A stretch of DNA of 64,000 nucleotides from positions 62,001 through 126,000 of the forward strand of contig NZ_MIJB01000007.1 of NCBI RefSeq assembly GCF_002174305.1, in the 5' to 3' direction. The notes below the pieces were generated by a model. That model saw only the letters and a list, made by a program, of their open reading frames with translations. It had not been told where the DNA came from and made no database searches. This document shows, one piece after another, positions 46,182 to 55,784 of this stretch. The position numbers and the translations under genes are program-made. The first letter of the stretch is position 1. Every line of letters begins with the position of its first letter. The stretch comes from Aeromicrobium sp. PE09-221 (lineage in GTDB: Bacteria; Actinomycetota; Actinomycetes; Propionibacteriales; Nocardioidaceae).

Positions 46182-47420
46182 ATGCCCACGACCCCGGCTC
46201 GCACCACCGATATCGCCGCGCTGGTGCTGACCTATGGCGATCGTTTGGTCCTCGGCACGGTGCGCGATACCCACCGGGCCGTGGCGCGCCGCGCGTTCGC
46301 TCCCACACGACCCTTCGGCGGGCGGCGCGTCGAGCGGGCGCATGATGCCGCCAGCGACGCGGTCTACGGGACGATCTCCGGTGCCCTGAGAGCCGTCGGC
46401 GGAGGCGCTCGATCGCTGTCGCGGCGGGGTCTGGGGCGGCCGGTGGAGGCGACCCGCTACGGACGCCGGTTGCAGTCCGTCGTGAACGGCCTGATCGGCG
46501 ACGAGCTCCGAGCCGTGGATGATCCGCATGCCATCACGATGCAACTGCGCTCGAACGGACGCGATGTCCCCGCGACGCCGTGGTCGTTGAGCCGGGCGTA
46601 TCCCGATGCCACCGGGCATCTGGTGATCTTCGTCCACGGTCTCTGCGAGGACGACGAGTCCTGGCGGGCGGGGGCAGGGGAGAGCCACGTCGAACGCATC
46701 CGTCGCGACACCGATGGCACGCCGGTCGTCATCCGTTACAACTCCGGTCTGCACATTTCCGAGAACGGCAAGCATCTGGACACCCTCGTCGACGCCGTGG
46801 TCGCCGCCTGGCCCACGCGGGTCACGAGGATCAGCCTCGTCGGACATTCGATGGGCGGGCTGGTCGTGCGTGCGGCGACGAACCATGCCATCGCCGCGCA
46901 GCGCGAGTGGACGGGGCTGGTGCGCGACATCGTCTGCCTCGGCACGCCGCACACCGGTGCGGCGCTGGAGAAGGCGGCCCATCTCGGAGCCCGGGTCCTC
47001 GCCTTATGGCCGGAGTCCAGTGCGTTCGGCGAGATCCTGCAGGCCCGCTCGGAGGGCATCGTCGACCTGCGGCACGGGTACATCTCGATCGATGAATGGC
47101 AGGGACAGGATCTGACCGCCCGCTGGGGACTCGACCGCATCGCGGCCGCGCCCTTGCCGCACGCCGACTATCACTTCGTCGCCGCCACGCTCGGCGCTCG
47201 CAGGGGACACGTCGTCAGCCTCGTCCTGGGCGATCTGCTGGTGCAGCTCTCGTCCGCGCACGGGAGCGCGCGTTCCGGCGAGGTGGTCCAGGGAGCACGG
47301 TTGGAGTACCTGCCCAGTGCCCACCACTTCGCCCTCCTGCACCACCCCCGGGTCGGCGCCTGGCTCGTGGAGTGGCTCAATTCCCGATATCGCTCGCCTC
47401 GGGCGCTCCCGACCGGGTAG
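46182..47420 (+). CDS. Alpha/beta-hydrolase, lipase-like (PGAP1/esterase type)
   Basis: The 412-residue protein has an alpha/beta-hydrolase core: oxyanion segment FVHGLCED, nucleophile elbow GHSMGG with Ser223, and a C-terminal His in YLPSAHHFALLHHP. An N-terminal helical extension of about 150 residues precedes the core. It lies between tig and clpP1, where mycobacteria have lipP (from memory), but is not an orthologue by eye. Substrate unknown. Confidence 0.83.
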   Translation: MPTTPARTTDIAALVLTYGDRLVLGTVRDTHRAVARRAFAPTRPFGGRRVERAHDAASDAVYGTISGALRAVGGGARSLSRRGLGRPVEATRYGRRLQSVVNGLIGDELRAVDDPHAITMQLRSNGRDVPATPWSLSRAYPDATGHLVIFVHGLCEDDESWRAGAGESHVERIRRDTDGTPVVIRYNSGLHISENGKHLDTLVDAVVAAWPTRVTRISLVGHSMGGLVVRAATNHAIAAQREWTGLVRDIVCLGTPHTGAALEKAAHLGARVLALWPESSAFGEILQARSEGIVDLRHGYISIDEWQGQDLTARWGLDRIAAAPLPHADYHFVAATLGARRGHVVSLVLGDLLVQLSSAHGSARSGEVVQGARLEYLPSAHHFALLHHPRVGAWLVEWLNSRYRSPRALPTG

Positions 47421-47430
47421 TCTCCGGCGC

Positions 47431-47892
47431 ATGGTGAACAAGAGTTACATCGGCGCCAGCATCGACATCGCGGCCACTCCGGCCGAGGTCTGGGCCGTGG
47501 TCAGCGACCTGCGCCGGATGGGTGAGTGGAGCCCGCAGTGCCGCAAGATGTTCATCAAGGGCGGTGTCGTCCAGCGCGGCACCTCGACGATCAACATCAA
47601 CCGCCAGGGACCCCTCGTCTGGCCGACGCGATCCATCGTGACGGAGTTCGTGCCGGAGCAGCGACTCCAGTTCGTCGTGCGCGAGAACAGGACCCGCTGG
47701 ACCTTCGAGCTGGAGGCCACGCCCGAGGGCACGCGGCTGACGGAGAGCCGCACGACCCCGAAGGGGGTCAGCGACGTGTCCAATCTGCTGACTCGACGGG
47801 TACTCGGCGGCACCGAGCGCTTCGAGGACGGCCTGCAGAGTGGCATCCACCAGACGCTGCGACGGATCAAGGACGCTGCGGAGGCCCGATGA
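47431..47892 (+). CDS. SRPBCC family protein (first of two tandem copies)
   Basis: The 153-residue protein starts MVNKSYIGASIDIAATPAEVWAVVSD, the usual START-like entry, and includes a GEWSPQCRK segment. Ligand unknown. It overlaps the second copy by ATGA. Confidence 0.8.
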   Translation: MVNKSYIGASIDIAATPAEVWAVVSDLRRMGEWSPQCRKMFIKGGVVQRGTSTININRQGPLVWPTRSIVTEFVPEQRLQFVVRENRTRWTFELEATPEGTRLTESRTTPKGVSDVSNLLTRRVLGGTERFEDGLQSGIHQTLRRIKDAAEAR

Positions 47893-48365
47893 GCCCGCTG
47901 AGAAGGCCGGCTGTCGCGCCGCTGGAGGCCGAGCGTACGATCGCCGCCGGCCCGGCGCAGGTCTGGTCGGTGCTCGTCGACGCCGCGCGGATGCGTGAGC
48001 TGAGCCGGGAGACCGTCGCACAGGTCTTCGTGCCTCGGCGACTGCGCCGTGGCACCTGGAGCCTCAACCTGAACCGCAGCGGCTGGTTCGTCTGGCCGAC
48101 GGTGAGCCGCTACGTGCGGGTCGTCCCGCGGCGACGGCTCTGCTTCTATGTCTTCGGCCCGGCGGCATGGTGGACCTATGACCTCGAGCCGGTCGACGGC
48201 GGCACGGCGGTGCGGCTGCGTCGCGACCTCAGCGGCGGCCGGTCGGCCTGGCTCAGCATCATCATCGCCGGTATCGGCCTCGGCGGGGCTCCGGCACACG
48301 ACCGCGCCCTCGCCCGGGACATGGTCGACACCCTTGAGGGGCTGGCTCGCGCCGTCGAGCGGTGA
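47889..48365 (+). CDS. SRPBCC family protein (second of two tandem copies)
   Basis: The 158-residue protein aligns with its upstream neighbour in the [29 protein letters not shown] versus TININRQGPLVWPT segments, and so is a paralogue. Probably arose by tandem duplication. Function unknown. Confidence 0.78.
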   Translation: MSPLRRPAVAPLEAERTIAAGPAQVWSVLVDAARMRELSRETVAQVFVPRRLRRGTWSLNLNRSGWFVWPTVSRYVRVVPRRRLCFYVFGPAAWWTYDLEPVDGGTAVRLRRDLSGGRSAWLSIIIAGIGLGGAPAHDRALARDMVDTLEGLARAVER

Positions 48366-48413
48366 GTTGTCCCGCATCCCTCGCGTGGGCGGTGGGCTAT
48401 CCCGCACCCGAGC

Positions 48414-48428
48414 CGCGAGCGGCTCGCG
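48414..48428. other. 15-base palindrome upstream of clpP1
   Basis: CGCGAGC-G-GCTCGCG lies 77 bases before the clpP1 start and may be a regulator site or a hairpin of the upstream genes. It does not match the ClgR half-site spacing closely. Confidence 0.3.
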
Positions 48429-48504
48429 CGGACGCGATCTGCCGACAGCGAACAGGGACGCCGGTTGCGTGTCTTCAGCCCCGGCGCCGTCTAGGGTCGG
48501 TGAC

Positions 48505-49107
48505 GTGAACACTCCGATGACTCCCCAGTTGTCCGCTGAGGTCGGCCCTTCGGATCTTGACGGCCACATCTACAACCGCCTGCTGAAGGAACGCATCGTG
48601 TTCCTCGGCGCGGAGGTCCGCGACCAGAACGCCAACGCGATCTGCGCTCAGATGCTGCTGCTCAATGCCGAGGACCCGGACGCCGACATCCTCTTCTACA
48701 TCAACAGCCCCGGTGGCTCCGTGGACGCCGGCATGGCGATGTACGACACCATGCAGTACGTCTCCAACGATGTCGTCACGCTCGGCATGGGCCTGGCCGC
48801 GTCGATGGGTCAATTCCTGCTCGCCGCGGGCACCCCGGGCAAGCGCTACGCGCTTCCGCACACCCGCATCATGATGCACCAGCCCTCGGGCGGCATCGGC
48901 GGCTCAGCGTCGGATATCCGCATCCAGGCCGAGCAGTCGATCCTGCTGAAGAAGCAGCTCAACGAGCTGCAGTCGCAGCACTCGGGTCAGTCGGTCGAGC
49001 AGATCGAGCTGGACTCCGACCGCGACCGCTGGTTCACCCCCGAGCAGGCCAAGGAGTACGGCCTGATCGACCACGTCGTCTCGACCGCAGGAGATGTCCG
49101 CCGATGA
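48505..49107 (+). CDS. clpP1: ATP-dependent Clp protease proteolytic subunit 1
   Basis: This 200-residue ClpP has Ser100, His125 and Asp174 as catalytic triad ([20 protein letters not shown]) and the YINSPGGS signature. GTG at 48505 is used; ATG at 48517 is an alternative. It overlaps clpP2 by ATGA; the pair forms the hetero-tetradecamer typical of Actinobacteria. Confidence 0.95.
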   Translation: MNTPMTPQLSAEVGPSDLDGHIYNRLLKERIVFLGAEVRDQNANAICAQMLLLNAEDPDADILFYINSPGGSVDAGMAMYDTMQYVSNDVVTLGMGLAASMGQFLLAAGTPGKRYALPHTRIMMHQPSGGIGGSASDIRIQAEQSILLKKQLNELQSQHSGQSVEQIELDSDRDRWFTPEQAKEYGLIDHVVSTAGDVRR

Positions 49108-49706
49108 GCTACTACATCCCGCAGTGGGAGGAGCGCACGTCCTACGGGTTCCGGCGCGTCGATCCCTTCGCCAAGCTGTTCGAGGAGCGCATCATCTTCC
49201 TCGGCACACCGATCACCGATGACGTCTCGAACGCCCTCACTGCGCAGCTGCTGTGCCTGCAGTCGATGGACCCCGACCGCGATGTCAGCATCTACATCAA
49301 CAGCCCCGGTGGCTCGTTCACGGCGCTCACGGCGATCTACGACACGATGCGCTACATCAAGCCCGATGTGCAGACCTTCTGCACGGGCCAGGCGGCCTCG
49401 GCCGCCGCTGTGCTGCTGGCCGCCGGCACGCCGGGCAAGCGTTTCGCGCTCCCCAACAGCCGGGTACTCATCCACCAGCCCTACACCGAGGGCACGGGCG
49501 GACAGATCTCGGACCTGGAGATCCAGGCCAATGAGATCCTGCGCATGCGTTCGCTCTTGGAGAACATGATCGCGGAGGCCTCGGGCAAGACACCCGAGGA
49601 GGTCAGCCGCGATGTCGAGCGCGACAAGATCCTCACGGCCGCTGAGGCCAAGGAATACGGGATCATCGACCAGGTGCTCGACACCCTCAAGACGCCGGGA
49701 TTCTGA
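49104..49706 (+). CDS. clpP2: ATP-dependent Clp protease proteolytic subunit 2
   Basis: This 200-residue paralogue has Ser99, His124 and Asp174 ([22 protein letters not shown]). It starts four bases inside clpP1 and works with it and ClpX. Confidence 0.95.
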   Translation: MSYYIPQWEERTSYGFRRVDPFAKLFEERIIFLGTPITDDVSNALTAQLLCLQSMDPDRDVSIYINSPGGSFTALTAIYDTMRYIKPDVQTFCTGQAASAAAVLLAAGTPGKRFALPNSRVLIHQPYTEGTGGQISDLEIQANEILRMRSLLENMIAEASGKTPEEVSRDVERDKILTAAEAKEYGIIDQVLDTLKTPGF

Positions 49707-49858
49707 CCCCGTCGTCGTTGCGACACGGCACGACCCGCCCCGGCGACGTCTGCACTCTCGTCCGAGTCGCGGTTATCGTGGACCAATCCACGACGATCCG
49801 CTGCGGACGATGACGCCGCCGGGGGCCGCGCCGCGGCTCACTCGAAAGGAAGCGCCTG

Positions 49859-51130
49859 ATGGCACGCATTGGCGAGACCGCCGACCTCCTCAAATGCTCG
49901 TTCTGCGGTAAGAGCCAGAAGCAGGTCAAGAAGCTCATCGCCGGGCCCGGCGTCTACATCTGCGATGAGTGCATCGACCTCTGCAATGAGATCATCGAGG
50001 AGGAGCTCAGCGAGAGCGTCGAGGTCAGCCTCGGCGAACTGCCCAAGCCCCACGAGATCTTCGACTTCCTGGGCGGCTACGTCATCGGCCAGGACCGCGC
50101 GAAGCGGTCCCTGGCGGTCGCGGTCTACAACCACTACAAGCGGGTCCAGGCCCAGGCCTCCGGCCGGATGAATGCCGGCGAGGGCGTGGAGCTGGCCAAG
50201 TCCAATATCCTCATGGTCGGTCCCACCGGTTGCGGCAAGACCTACCTGGCGCAGACCCTCGCGCGGATGCTCAATGTCCCCTTCGCGATCGCCGACGCCA
50301 CCGCGCTGACCGAGGCGGGCTATGTGGGTGAGGATGTCGAGAACATCCTCTTGAAGCTCATCCAGGCCGCCGACTACGACGTCAAGAAGGCCGAGACGGG
50401 CATCATCTACATCGACGAGATCGATAAGATCTCGCGCAAGAGCGAGAACCCCTCGATCACCCGCGATGTCTCCGGTGAGGGAGTGCAGCAGGCCCTGCTG
50501 AAGATCCTCGAGGGCACCACGGCCTCCGTGCCGCCGCAGGGGGGACGCAAGCACCCCCACCAGGAGTTCATCCAGATCGACACCACCAATGTGCTGTTCA
50601 TCGTGGGCGGTGCTTTCGCCGGCCTCGAGGAGATCATCGAACAACGCAGCGGCAAGCAGGGCCTGGGCTTCAATATCGCACCGGTCGAGGAGGATGCCGC
50701 GCCTGCGGCTGAGAAGCTCTACTCCTCGGTGCTTCCGGAGGATCTGCTGAAGTTCGGCCTCATCCCGGAGTTCATCGGTCGCCTGCCGGTCATCGCGGCG
50801 GTCGACAAGCTCGATCGCGCGGCCCTCGTCTCGATCCTCACCGAGCCCAAGAACGCGCTGACCAAGCAGTATGCGCGCCTCTTCGATATCGACGATGTCG
50901 AGCTCGAGTTCACCGACGAGGCCTGCGAGGCGATGGCGGATCTCGCCCTCGCCCGCGATACCGGGGCGCGTGGTCTGCGCTCGATCATCGAGGCCGTGCT
51001 GCAGCCGATCATGTACGACATCCCCGCCCGTGAGGATGTCGCCAAGGTGATCGTCACTGCCGACACGGTCACCAGCGATGCGGTGCCCACCGTCCTCACC
51101 CACGACGAGGTCAACAAGAAAGCCAGCTGA
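49859..51130 (+). CDS. clpX: ATP-dependent Clp protease ATP-binding subunit ClpX
   Basis: The 423-residue AAA+ unfoldase has a zinc finger (Cys13, Cys16, Cys35, Cys38), Walker A GPTGCGKT at 121-128, and Walker [11 protein letters not shown]. It feeds substrates to ClpP1P2. ATG at 49859 follows AGGAAG. The 152-base gap upstream of it may carry a separate promoter. Confidence 0.96.
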   Translation: MARIGETADLLKCSFCGKSQKQVKKLIAGPGVYICDECIDLCNEIIEEELSESVEVSLGELPKPHEIFDFLGGYVIGQDRAKRSLAVAVYNHYKRVQAQASGRMNAGEGVELAKSNILMVGPTGCGKTYLAQTLARMLNVPFAIADATALTEAGYVGEDVENILLKLIQAADYDVKKAETGIIYIDEIDKISRKSENPSITRDVSGEGVQQALLKILEGTTASVPPQGGRKHPHQEFIQIDTTNVLFIVGGAFAGLEEIIEQRSGKQGLGFNIAPVEEDAAPAAEKLYSSVLPEDLLKFGLIPEFIGRLPVIAAVDKLDRAALVSILTEPKNALTKQYARLFDIDDVELEFTDEACEAMADLALARDTGARGLRSIIEAVLQPIMYDIPAREDVAKVIVTADTVTSDAVPTVLTHDEVNKKAS

Positions 51131-51170
51131 CTGTTCGGTACGCCGACCTATCGGCCGCTAGGCTGTGTCG

Positions 51171-52322
51171 ATGACCCCTGTCGACCTCACCCTCTTCGGC
51201 GCGACCGGCTTCACCGGAGGCCTGACGGCCGACTACCTCGCGCAGCATCTCCCTGCCGACGCTCGTTGGGCCGTCGCCGGCCGTTCCGCGGACAGGCTCC
51301 AGGCGATCGCCGACCGCGTCGCCTCCGAGGGCGGAGTCGTCCCCGAGGTCGTCGTGGCCGACCACGGCGATCAGACGAGCATGCAGCGGATGGCGGCGGG
51401 GACGCGTGTGCTCGTCTCTACGGTGGGCCCCTATCTGCAGTACGGCGAGCCCGCGGTCAAGGCCGCCGCCGAGGCGGGGATCGGCTATCTCGACCTGACC
51501 GGCGAGCCGGGCTTCGTCGACGCGATGTGGTTGAAGTACCACGAGATCGCCCGTAGCACAGGTGCTCGGCTGATCCATGCCTGCGGTTTCGACTCGGTGC
51601 CCTATGACCTTGGCGTCCTGGACCTCGTCGAACGGCTGCCCGTGGATGTCCCGATCACCGTCAAGGGCTATATCCGCGCGAATGCCTCGTTCTCCGGCGG
51701 CACCTACCACTCGGCCGTCACGCAGTTCTCTCAACTCGCCCTCGCCGAGCGCGTTGCCGCCGAACGCCGTAAGCACGAGCGGCGGCCGGAGGGCCGCCGC
51801 GTGCGCGGTGGCGGCAGACCCGGACGTGCCTCGGGGGTCCGCGGCTACGCCGTGCCGCTGCCGACGATCGACCCCCAGGTCGTCCTGCGGTCGGCGCGAG
51901 CGCTCGAGGTCTATGGACCTGATTTCCGCTATGAGCACTTCGCGCACTTCCACACGGCGCGCATGGCGATCGCCGCCGGGCTCGGGCTGGGGGCCGCGGT
52001 GCTCGGCGCCCAGTTCGGGCCGACCCGCCGGCTGCTGCTGAAGGCACAGAAGGCGGGGGACGGGCCGAGCCAGGAGCGACGGGCATCGTCCTGGTTCACC
52101 CTGACCCTGGTGGGCGAGGGCGGAGGCGAGCACGTCGAGACGGAGGTCTCCGGCGGCGACCCCGGATACGACGAGACGGCCAAGATGCTCGCGGAGTCGG
52201 CGATGTGCCTGGCCTTCGACGACGTGCCGGAGGCATCGGGTCAGCTGACCACCGCGGTCGCCATGGGTCGTCCGCTCATCGACCGCCTGATCGCCGCCGG
52301 CATCACCTTCCGCGCCCGCTGA
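51171..52322 (+). CDS. Saccharopine-dehydrogenase-family protein (trans-acting enoyl reductase-like, Rv2449c type)
   Basis: The 383-residue protein starts with a Rossmann motif LFGATGFTGGLTA and carries a central CGFDSVPYDLG. Members reduce polyketide or lipid enoyl groups in mycobacteria; here lipid context is absent so only the family is claimed. It lies between clpX and the fruK-deoR-ptsI block; in M. tuberculosis the relative sits beside valS (from memory). Confidence 0.87.
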   Translation: MTPVDLTLFGATGFTGGLTADYLAQHLPADARWAVAGRSADRLQAIADRVASEGGVVPEVVVADHGDQTSMQRMAAGTRVLVSTVGPYLQYGEPAVKAAAEAGIGYLDLTGEPGFVDAMWLKYHEIARSTGARLIHACGFDSVPYDLGVLDLVERLPVDVPITVKGYIRANASFSGGTYHSAVTQFSQLALAERVAAERRKHERRPEGRRVRGGGRPGRASGVRGYAVPLPTIDPQVVLRSARALEVYGPDFRYEHFAHFHTARMAIAAGLGLGAAVLGAQFGPTRRLLLKAQKAGDGPSQERRASSWFTLTLVGEGGGEHVETEVSGGDPGYDETAKMLAESAMCLAFDDVPEASGQLTTAVAMGRPLIDRLIAAGITFRAR

Positions 52323-52331
52323 CGGCTCAGG

Positions 52332-53261
52332 TCAGGCCACGCGGCGGACGGCGGGCAGATCGAGCAGATCCTCGGGCGTGGGCATCTGAGAGCCGGGCAG
52401 AGAGGCCGCGGCGCTGCCGTAGGCGACCGCGAGGGCCAGGCACTCGCCCGGGTCGGCACCGCGTATCGATCCAAGCAGGTATCCCGCCAGCGAGGAGTCG
52501 CCGGCTCCGACCGTGCTGCGGGCGGTGATGCGCGGGGCTTCCGCCGACCAGATGCCCTCGCGACTCAGCAGGAGTGCCCCCTGCGCGCCGAGGGTCAGCA
52601 GGATCGCGCCCAGTCCTCGTTCGAGGAGCGGACGTGCCCGCTCGCCGGCCTGTGCGGGATCGCCCTCGAACTCCGAAGCCGGGACGCCCAGCAGTTCGCC
52701 CAGCTCGTCGGAATTGGGCTTGATGAGGGCGAGCGATGCGGGAGCCCGTTCGACGGCGGACGCGAGCGCGGCACCTGAGGTGTCCAGGGCGACGGGAGCC
52801 TCGAGCCGTTCCGCGAGCTCGCCGTACCAATCCGCCGGGGTCCCGGGAGGCAGCGAACCGCAGAGGGCCGCCCACGAGGCGTCGACGCTGGCGGTGGCGA
52901 GCGCGGCGGCGAGCCGGTCGCGGACGTGCGGTGCCAGCTCGGGACCGGGCTCGTTGATCTTGGTCGTGGTGCCGTCGTCCTCGGCCAGGGTGATATTGAT
53001 ACGCAGCGCCGATCCCAGCGGCACCGACTCGTGAGGCAGGCCCTTCTCGCGCAGTCGGCGCATCAGCGGATCGTCGTCGTCGCCGGGAAGCACAGCGAGC
53101 GTCCGCACACCGGCCGCGCGCACGACCTGGGCGACGTTGACGCCCTTGCCGCCGGGATCGTCGTGCGTCGTGCGGGAGCGAATGACACCCCCTCGACAGA
53201 GCGGGGACGCCAACTGGATGGTCCGGTCGACGCTCGGATTCGGCGTCAGGGTCACGATCAT
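52332..53261 (-). CDS. fruK: 1-phosphofructokinase (PfkB family)
   Basis: The 309-residue PfkB-type kinase has PNPSVDRTI at the start, GGKGVNVA, and a catalytic GAGDS with Asp255. It phosphorylates fructose-1-phosphate after PTS uptake. A four-base overlap links it to the regulator upstream. No fruA is present in this window. Confidence 0.9.
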   Translation of the reverse strand: MIVTLTPNPSVDRTIQLASPLCRGGVIRSRTTHDDPGGKGVNVAQVVRAAGVRTLAVLPGDDDDPLMRRLREKGLPHESVPLGSALRINITLAEDDGTTTKINEPGPELAPHVRDRLAAALATASVDASWAALCGSLPPGTPADWYGELAERLEAPVALDTSGAALASAVERAPASLALIKPNSDELGELLGVPASEFEGDPAQAGERARPLLERGLGAILLTLGAQGALLLSREGIWSAEAPRITARSTVGAGDSSLAGYLLGSIRGADPGECLALAVAYGSAAASLPGSQMPTPEDLLDLPAVRRVA

Positions 53262-54019
53262 GCGCGGAGCACCTCGATTCCTGCCTCGCGCAGGGGCGCG
53301 AGGGCGTCATCGTTCGCGCCGGAGTCGGTCACGAGGACGTCGACGTCTGCCAAGTCGGCGAACGTGAAGATCGGTTCCGCGCCGAGTTTACTGGAGTCGG
53401 CCAGCATCACCACGCGCCGAGCAGCACCGACGAGCGCACGTTTGACGGCCGCCTCGTCCGCATCGTGCGTGCTGAAGCCATGGGATTCGCTGATGCCGTT
53501 GGTGCCGACGAAGGCCACGTCGAGGCGCGTGTGACGGTAGGCCTCGACCGCGTGCTGTCCCACCGCGGCTCCGGTGATACCGCGGATACGCCCGCCGATC
53601 ACATGGATGTCGGCGGTCTCGAGGGAGGTGAGCTTCGCCGCGATCGGGACGGCGTGGGTGAGCACGGTCGCCACCGCATCAGTCGGCAGCGCGTCGACCA
53701 GCTGTTCGACGGAGCTGCCGGCGTCGAAGCCGATGCTGCCGCCATCGGGGACGAAGTCGAGGGCCACCTGGGCGATCCGCTTCTTCTCCTGCTGATATTG
53801 CGTCTCACGCTGGGCAAGCGCGGTTTCACCGAGCAGCGAGCGTGCCGGCACCGCTCCGCCGTGGACGCGTTGCGCGAGTCCTTCGCGTTCGAGGACGGCC
53901 AGGTCGCGGCGCACCGTCTCTCCGGAGACCCCGAACTCTGCCGCCAGCTCGACCACCACGAGACGCCCATCACGCAGCAGACGTCCGGCGAGCATCGCCT
54001 GGCGTTCAGCGGCGTACAT
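53258..54019 (-). CDS. DeoR-family regulator (FruR-like)
   Basis: The 253-residue protein has an N-terminal helix-turn-helix (LVVVELAAEFGVSGETVRRDLAVLE) and a DeoR sugar-phosphate sensor domain. Overlap with fruK and a divergent ptsI make it a likely fructose-PTS repressor responding to fructose-1-phosphate. Confidence 0.9.
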   Translation of the reverse strand: MYAAERQAMLAGRLLRDGRLVVVELAAEFGVSGETVRRDLAVLEREGLAQRVHGGAVPARSLLGETALAQRETQYQQEKKRIAQVALDFVPDGGSIGFDAGSSVEQLVDALPTDAVATVLTHAVPIAAKLTSLETADIHVIGGRIRGITGAAVGQHAVEAYRHTRLDVAFVGTNGISESHGFSTHDADEAAVKRALVGAARRVVMLADSSKLGAEPIFTFADLADVDVLVTDSGANDDALAPLREAGIEVLRA

Positions 54020-54125
54020 GGCACCTCCCTGGGTGACCGATCGTGAGGATCATCGTGGTTTTGTGTGGATATTAGCCCACGGGTCGCCTACCTCGCGACT
54101 GACTGTCTGTCGGTAGGCTCAGTGC
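54020..54125. promoter_or_regulatory. Divergent promoter region of the DeoR gene and ptsI
   Basis: The 106-base gap contains an AT-rich segment (GTGGTTTTGTGTGGATATTAG around 54055-54075) and an inverted repeat GCCTACC at 54086-54092 with GGTAGGC at 54112-54118, eight bases before ptsI. These are candidate binding sites for the DeoR protein. Confidence 0.45.
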
Positions 54126-55778
54126 ATGGCCCAGATCACGTTGCACGGAACCGCTGTCGTGCCGGGCGTCGGCAGCGGTCCGGTCGTCCGTCCCATGCCC
54201 CGCCCCAGCGTCCCCGCCGAGGATCCTCAGATCGATGTCTCCGAAGGCAGCGAGAGGTTCGCCGCAGCCGCCGAGGTCGTCGCCGAACGACTCCAGGAGC
54301 GTGCCGGCCGGGCCAGCGGCGCCGCGTCGGAGGTGCTGACGGCGACCGCCGGGATCGCTCGCGACCGTGGCCTCGTCGCCCTGGTGCAGAAGCGTCTCGG
54401 CGAGGCCAATGGCCTATACGCCGCGATCGACGGAGCGGTCGACGATCTCGCTGCCATGTTCAGATCTGCCGGTGGGCTGATGGCCGAGCGGGTCACCGAC
54501 TTGCGCGATGTGCGCGATCGCATCGTCGCCGAGCTCTCCGGTCAGCCCGAGCCGGGCATCCCGGCGCCGGCCGAGCCGGCCGTGCTGCTGGCCGATGACC
54601 TCGCTCCGGCGGACACCGCCGGCCTCGATCCGGCGCTCGTCGTAGCGATCGCGACCTCCCTCGGCGGACCGACCAGCCACACCTCGATCATCTCGCGACA
54701 GCTCGGGATCCCGTGCGTGGTCGGAGTGGAAGGACTCGACGATGTCGAGGTGGGCGTCCCGGTCCTCGTCGACGGTGCGACCGGCGACATCGTGGTCGAG
54801 CCGGACCCGCAGATGGTCGTGGACCGCACGGAGGCCGCGCGCAGGGTCGGCGAGGCCGCCGCCTCGTGGACGGGTCCGGGTGCCACCTCCGACGGTCACC
54901 GCGTCGAGATCCTCGCTAACGTGCAGGACGGTGCTTCGGCGCGAGCGGTCGCCGAGAAGCCGGTCGAGGGGGTGGGCCTGTTCCGCACCGAGCTGTGCTT
55001 CCTCGATCGTGAGACCGAGCCGAGTGTGCAGGAGCAGGCCGACATCTACCGGCCTGTGCTGACGGCGCTGGGGTCGCGCAAGGTCGTCGTGCGGACCCTC
55101 GACGCCGGCTCGGACAAGCCGGTGGCCTTCGCGACCATTCCCGACGAACCCAATCCGGCACTCGGTGTGCGTGGGATGCGGCTCGGACAGCGCGATGAGG
55201 GACTGCTCGACCGTCAACTGGAGGCGATCGCCCAGGCAGCCGGGGACGCCGAGGGACCGGTGTGGGTCATGGCTCCGATGGTCGCGACCGAGGACGAGGC
55301 CGCCTGGTTCGCATCGCGTGCCCGCTCGGTCGGCCTGGTCCCGGGGGTCATGATCGAGATCCCCAGCGCCGCGCTCCACGCCGATCGTCTGCTGCGGCAT
55401 GTCGACTTCTTGTCGATCGGCACCAATGATCTCGCCCAGTACACCTTCGCCGCAGACCGCATGACGCCGTCCTTGGCTGCGCTCAACGATCCGTGGCAGC
55501 CCGCGCTGCTCGAGCTCATGGCCATCGCGGCACGTGCGGGCCAGGAGGCGGGCAAACCCGTGGGCGTGTGCGGCGAGGCCGCGGCCGATCCGCTGCTCGC
55601 CTGTGTGCTGACGGGGCTCGGGATCACGTCGCTGTCCTCGGCCGGCACCGCCGCTCCGTTGGTGGGGGCGAAGCTCTCCACGGTGACCTTCGAACAGTGT
55701 CAGCAGGCCGCCGAGGCCGCCCTGGCCGCGAGCACCCCCGAGTCCGCCCGCGACGCCGCCCGCGCGATCACCGGCTGA
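54126..55778 (+). CDS. ptsI: PTS phosphotransferase enzyme I
   Basis: The 550-residue enzyme I has the phospho-accepting His185 in GGPTSHTSI, the EI-C barrel with LFRTELCFLDR and GVCGEAAADP near the C-terminus. It transfers phosphate from phosphoenolpyruvate to HPr. It ends six bases before the convergent valS stop. HPr and fruA genes are not in the window. Confidence 0.94.
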   Translation: MAQITLHGTAVVPGVGSGPVVRPMPRPSVPAEDPQIDVSEGSERFAAAAEVVAERLQERAGRASGAASEVLTATAGIARDRGLVALVQKRLGEANGLYAAIDGAVDDLAAMFRSAGGLMAERVTDLRDVRDRIVAELSGQPEPGIPAPAEPAVLLADDLAPADTAGLDPALVVAIATSLGGPTSHTSIISRQLGIPCVVGVEGLDDVEVGVPVLVDGATGDIVVEPDPQMVVDRTEAARRVGEAAASWTGPGATSDGHRVEILANVQDGASARAVAEKPVEGVGLFRTELCFLDRETEPSVQEQADIYRPVLTALGSRKVVVRTLDAGSDKPVAFATIPDEPNPALGVRGMRLGQRDEGLLDRQLEAIAQAAGDAEGPVWVMAPMVATEDEAAWFASRARSVGLVPGVMIEIPSAALHADRLLRHVDFLSIGTNDLAQYTFAADRMTPSLAALNDPWQPALLELMAIAARAGQEAGKPVGVCGEAAADPLLACVLTGLGITSLSSAGTAAPLVGAKLSTVTFEQCQQAAEAALAASTPESARDAARAITG

Positions 55779-55784
55779 CCTGTT

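Noticed and set aside
48414-48428. Possible ClgR operator before clpP1
   Set aside because: The palindrome is real but its spacing does not fit the CGC-N5-GCG pattern I recall for ClgR, so no regulator is named.
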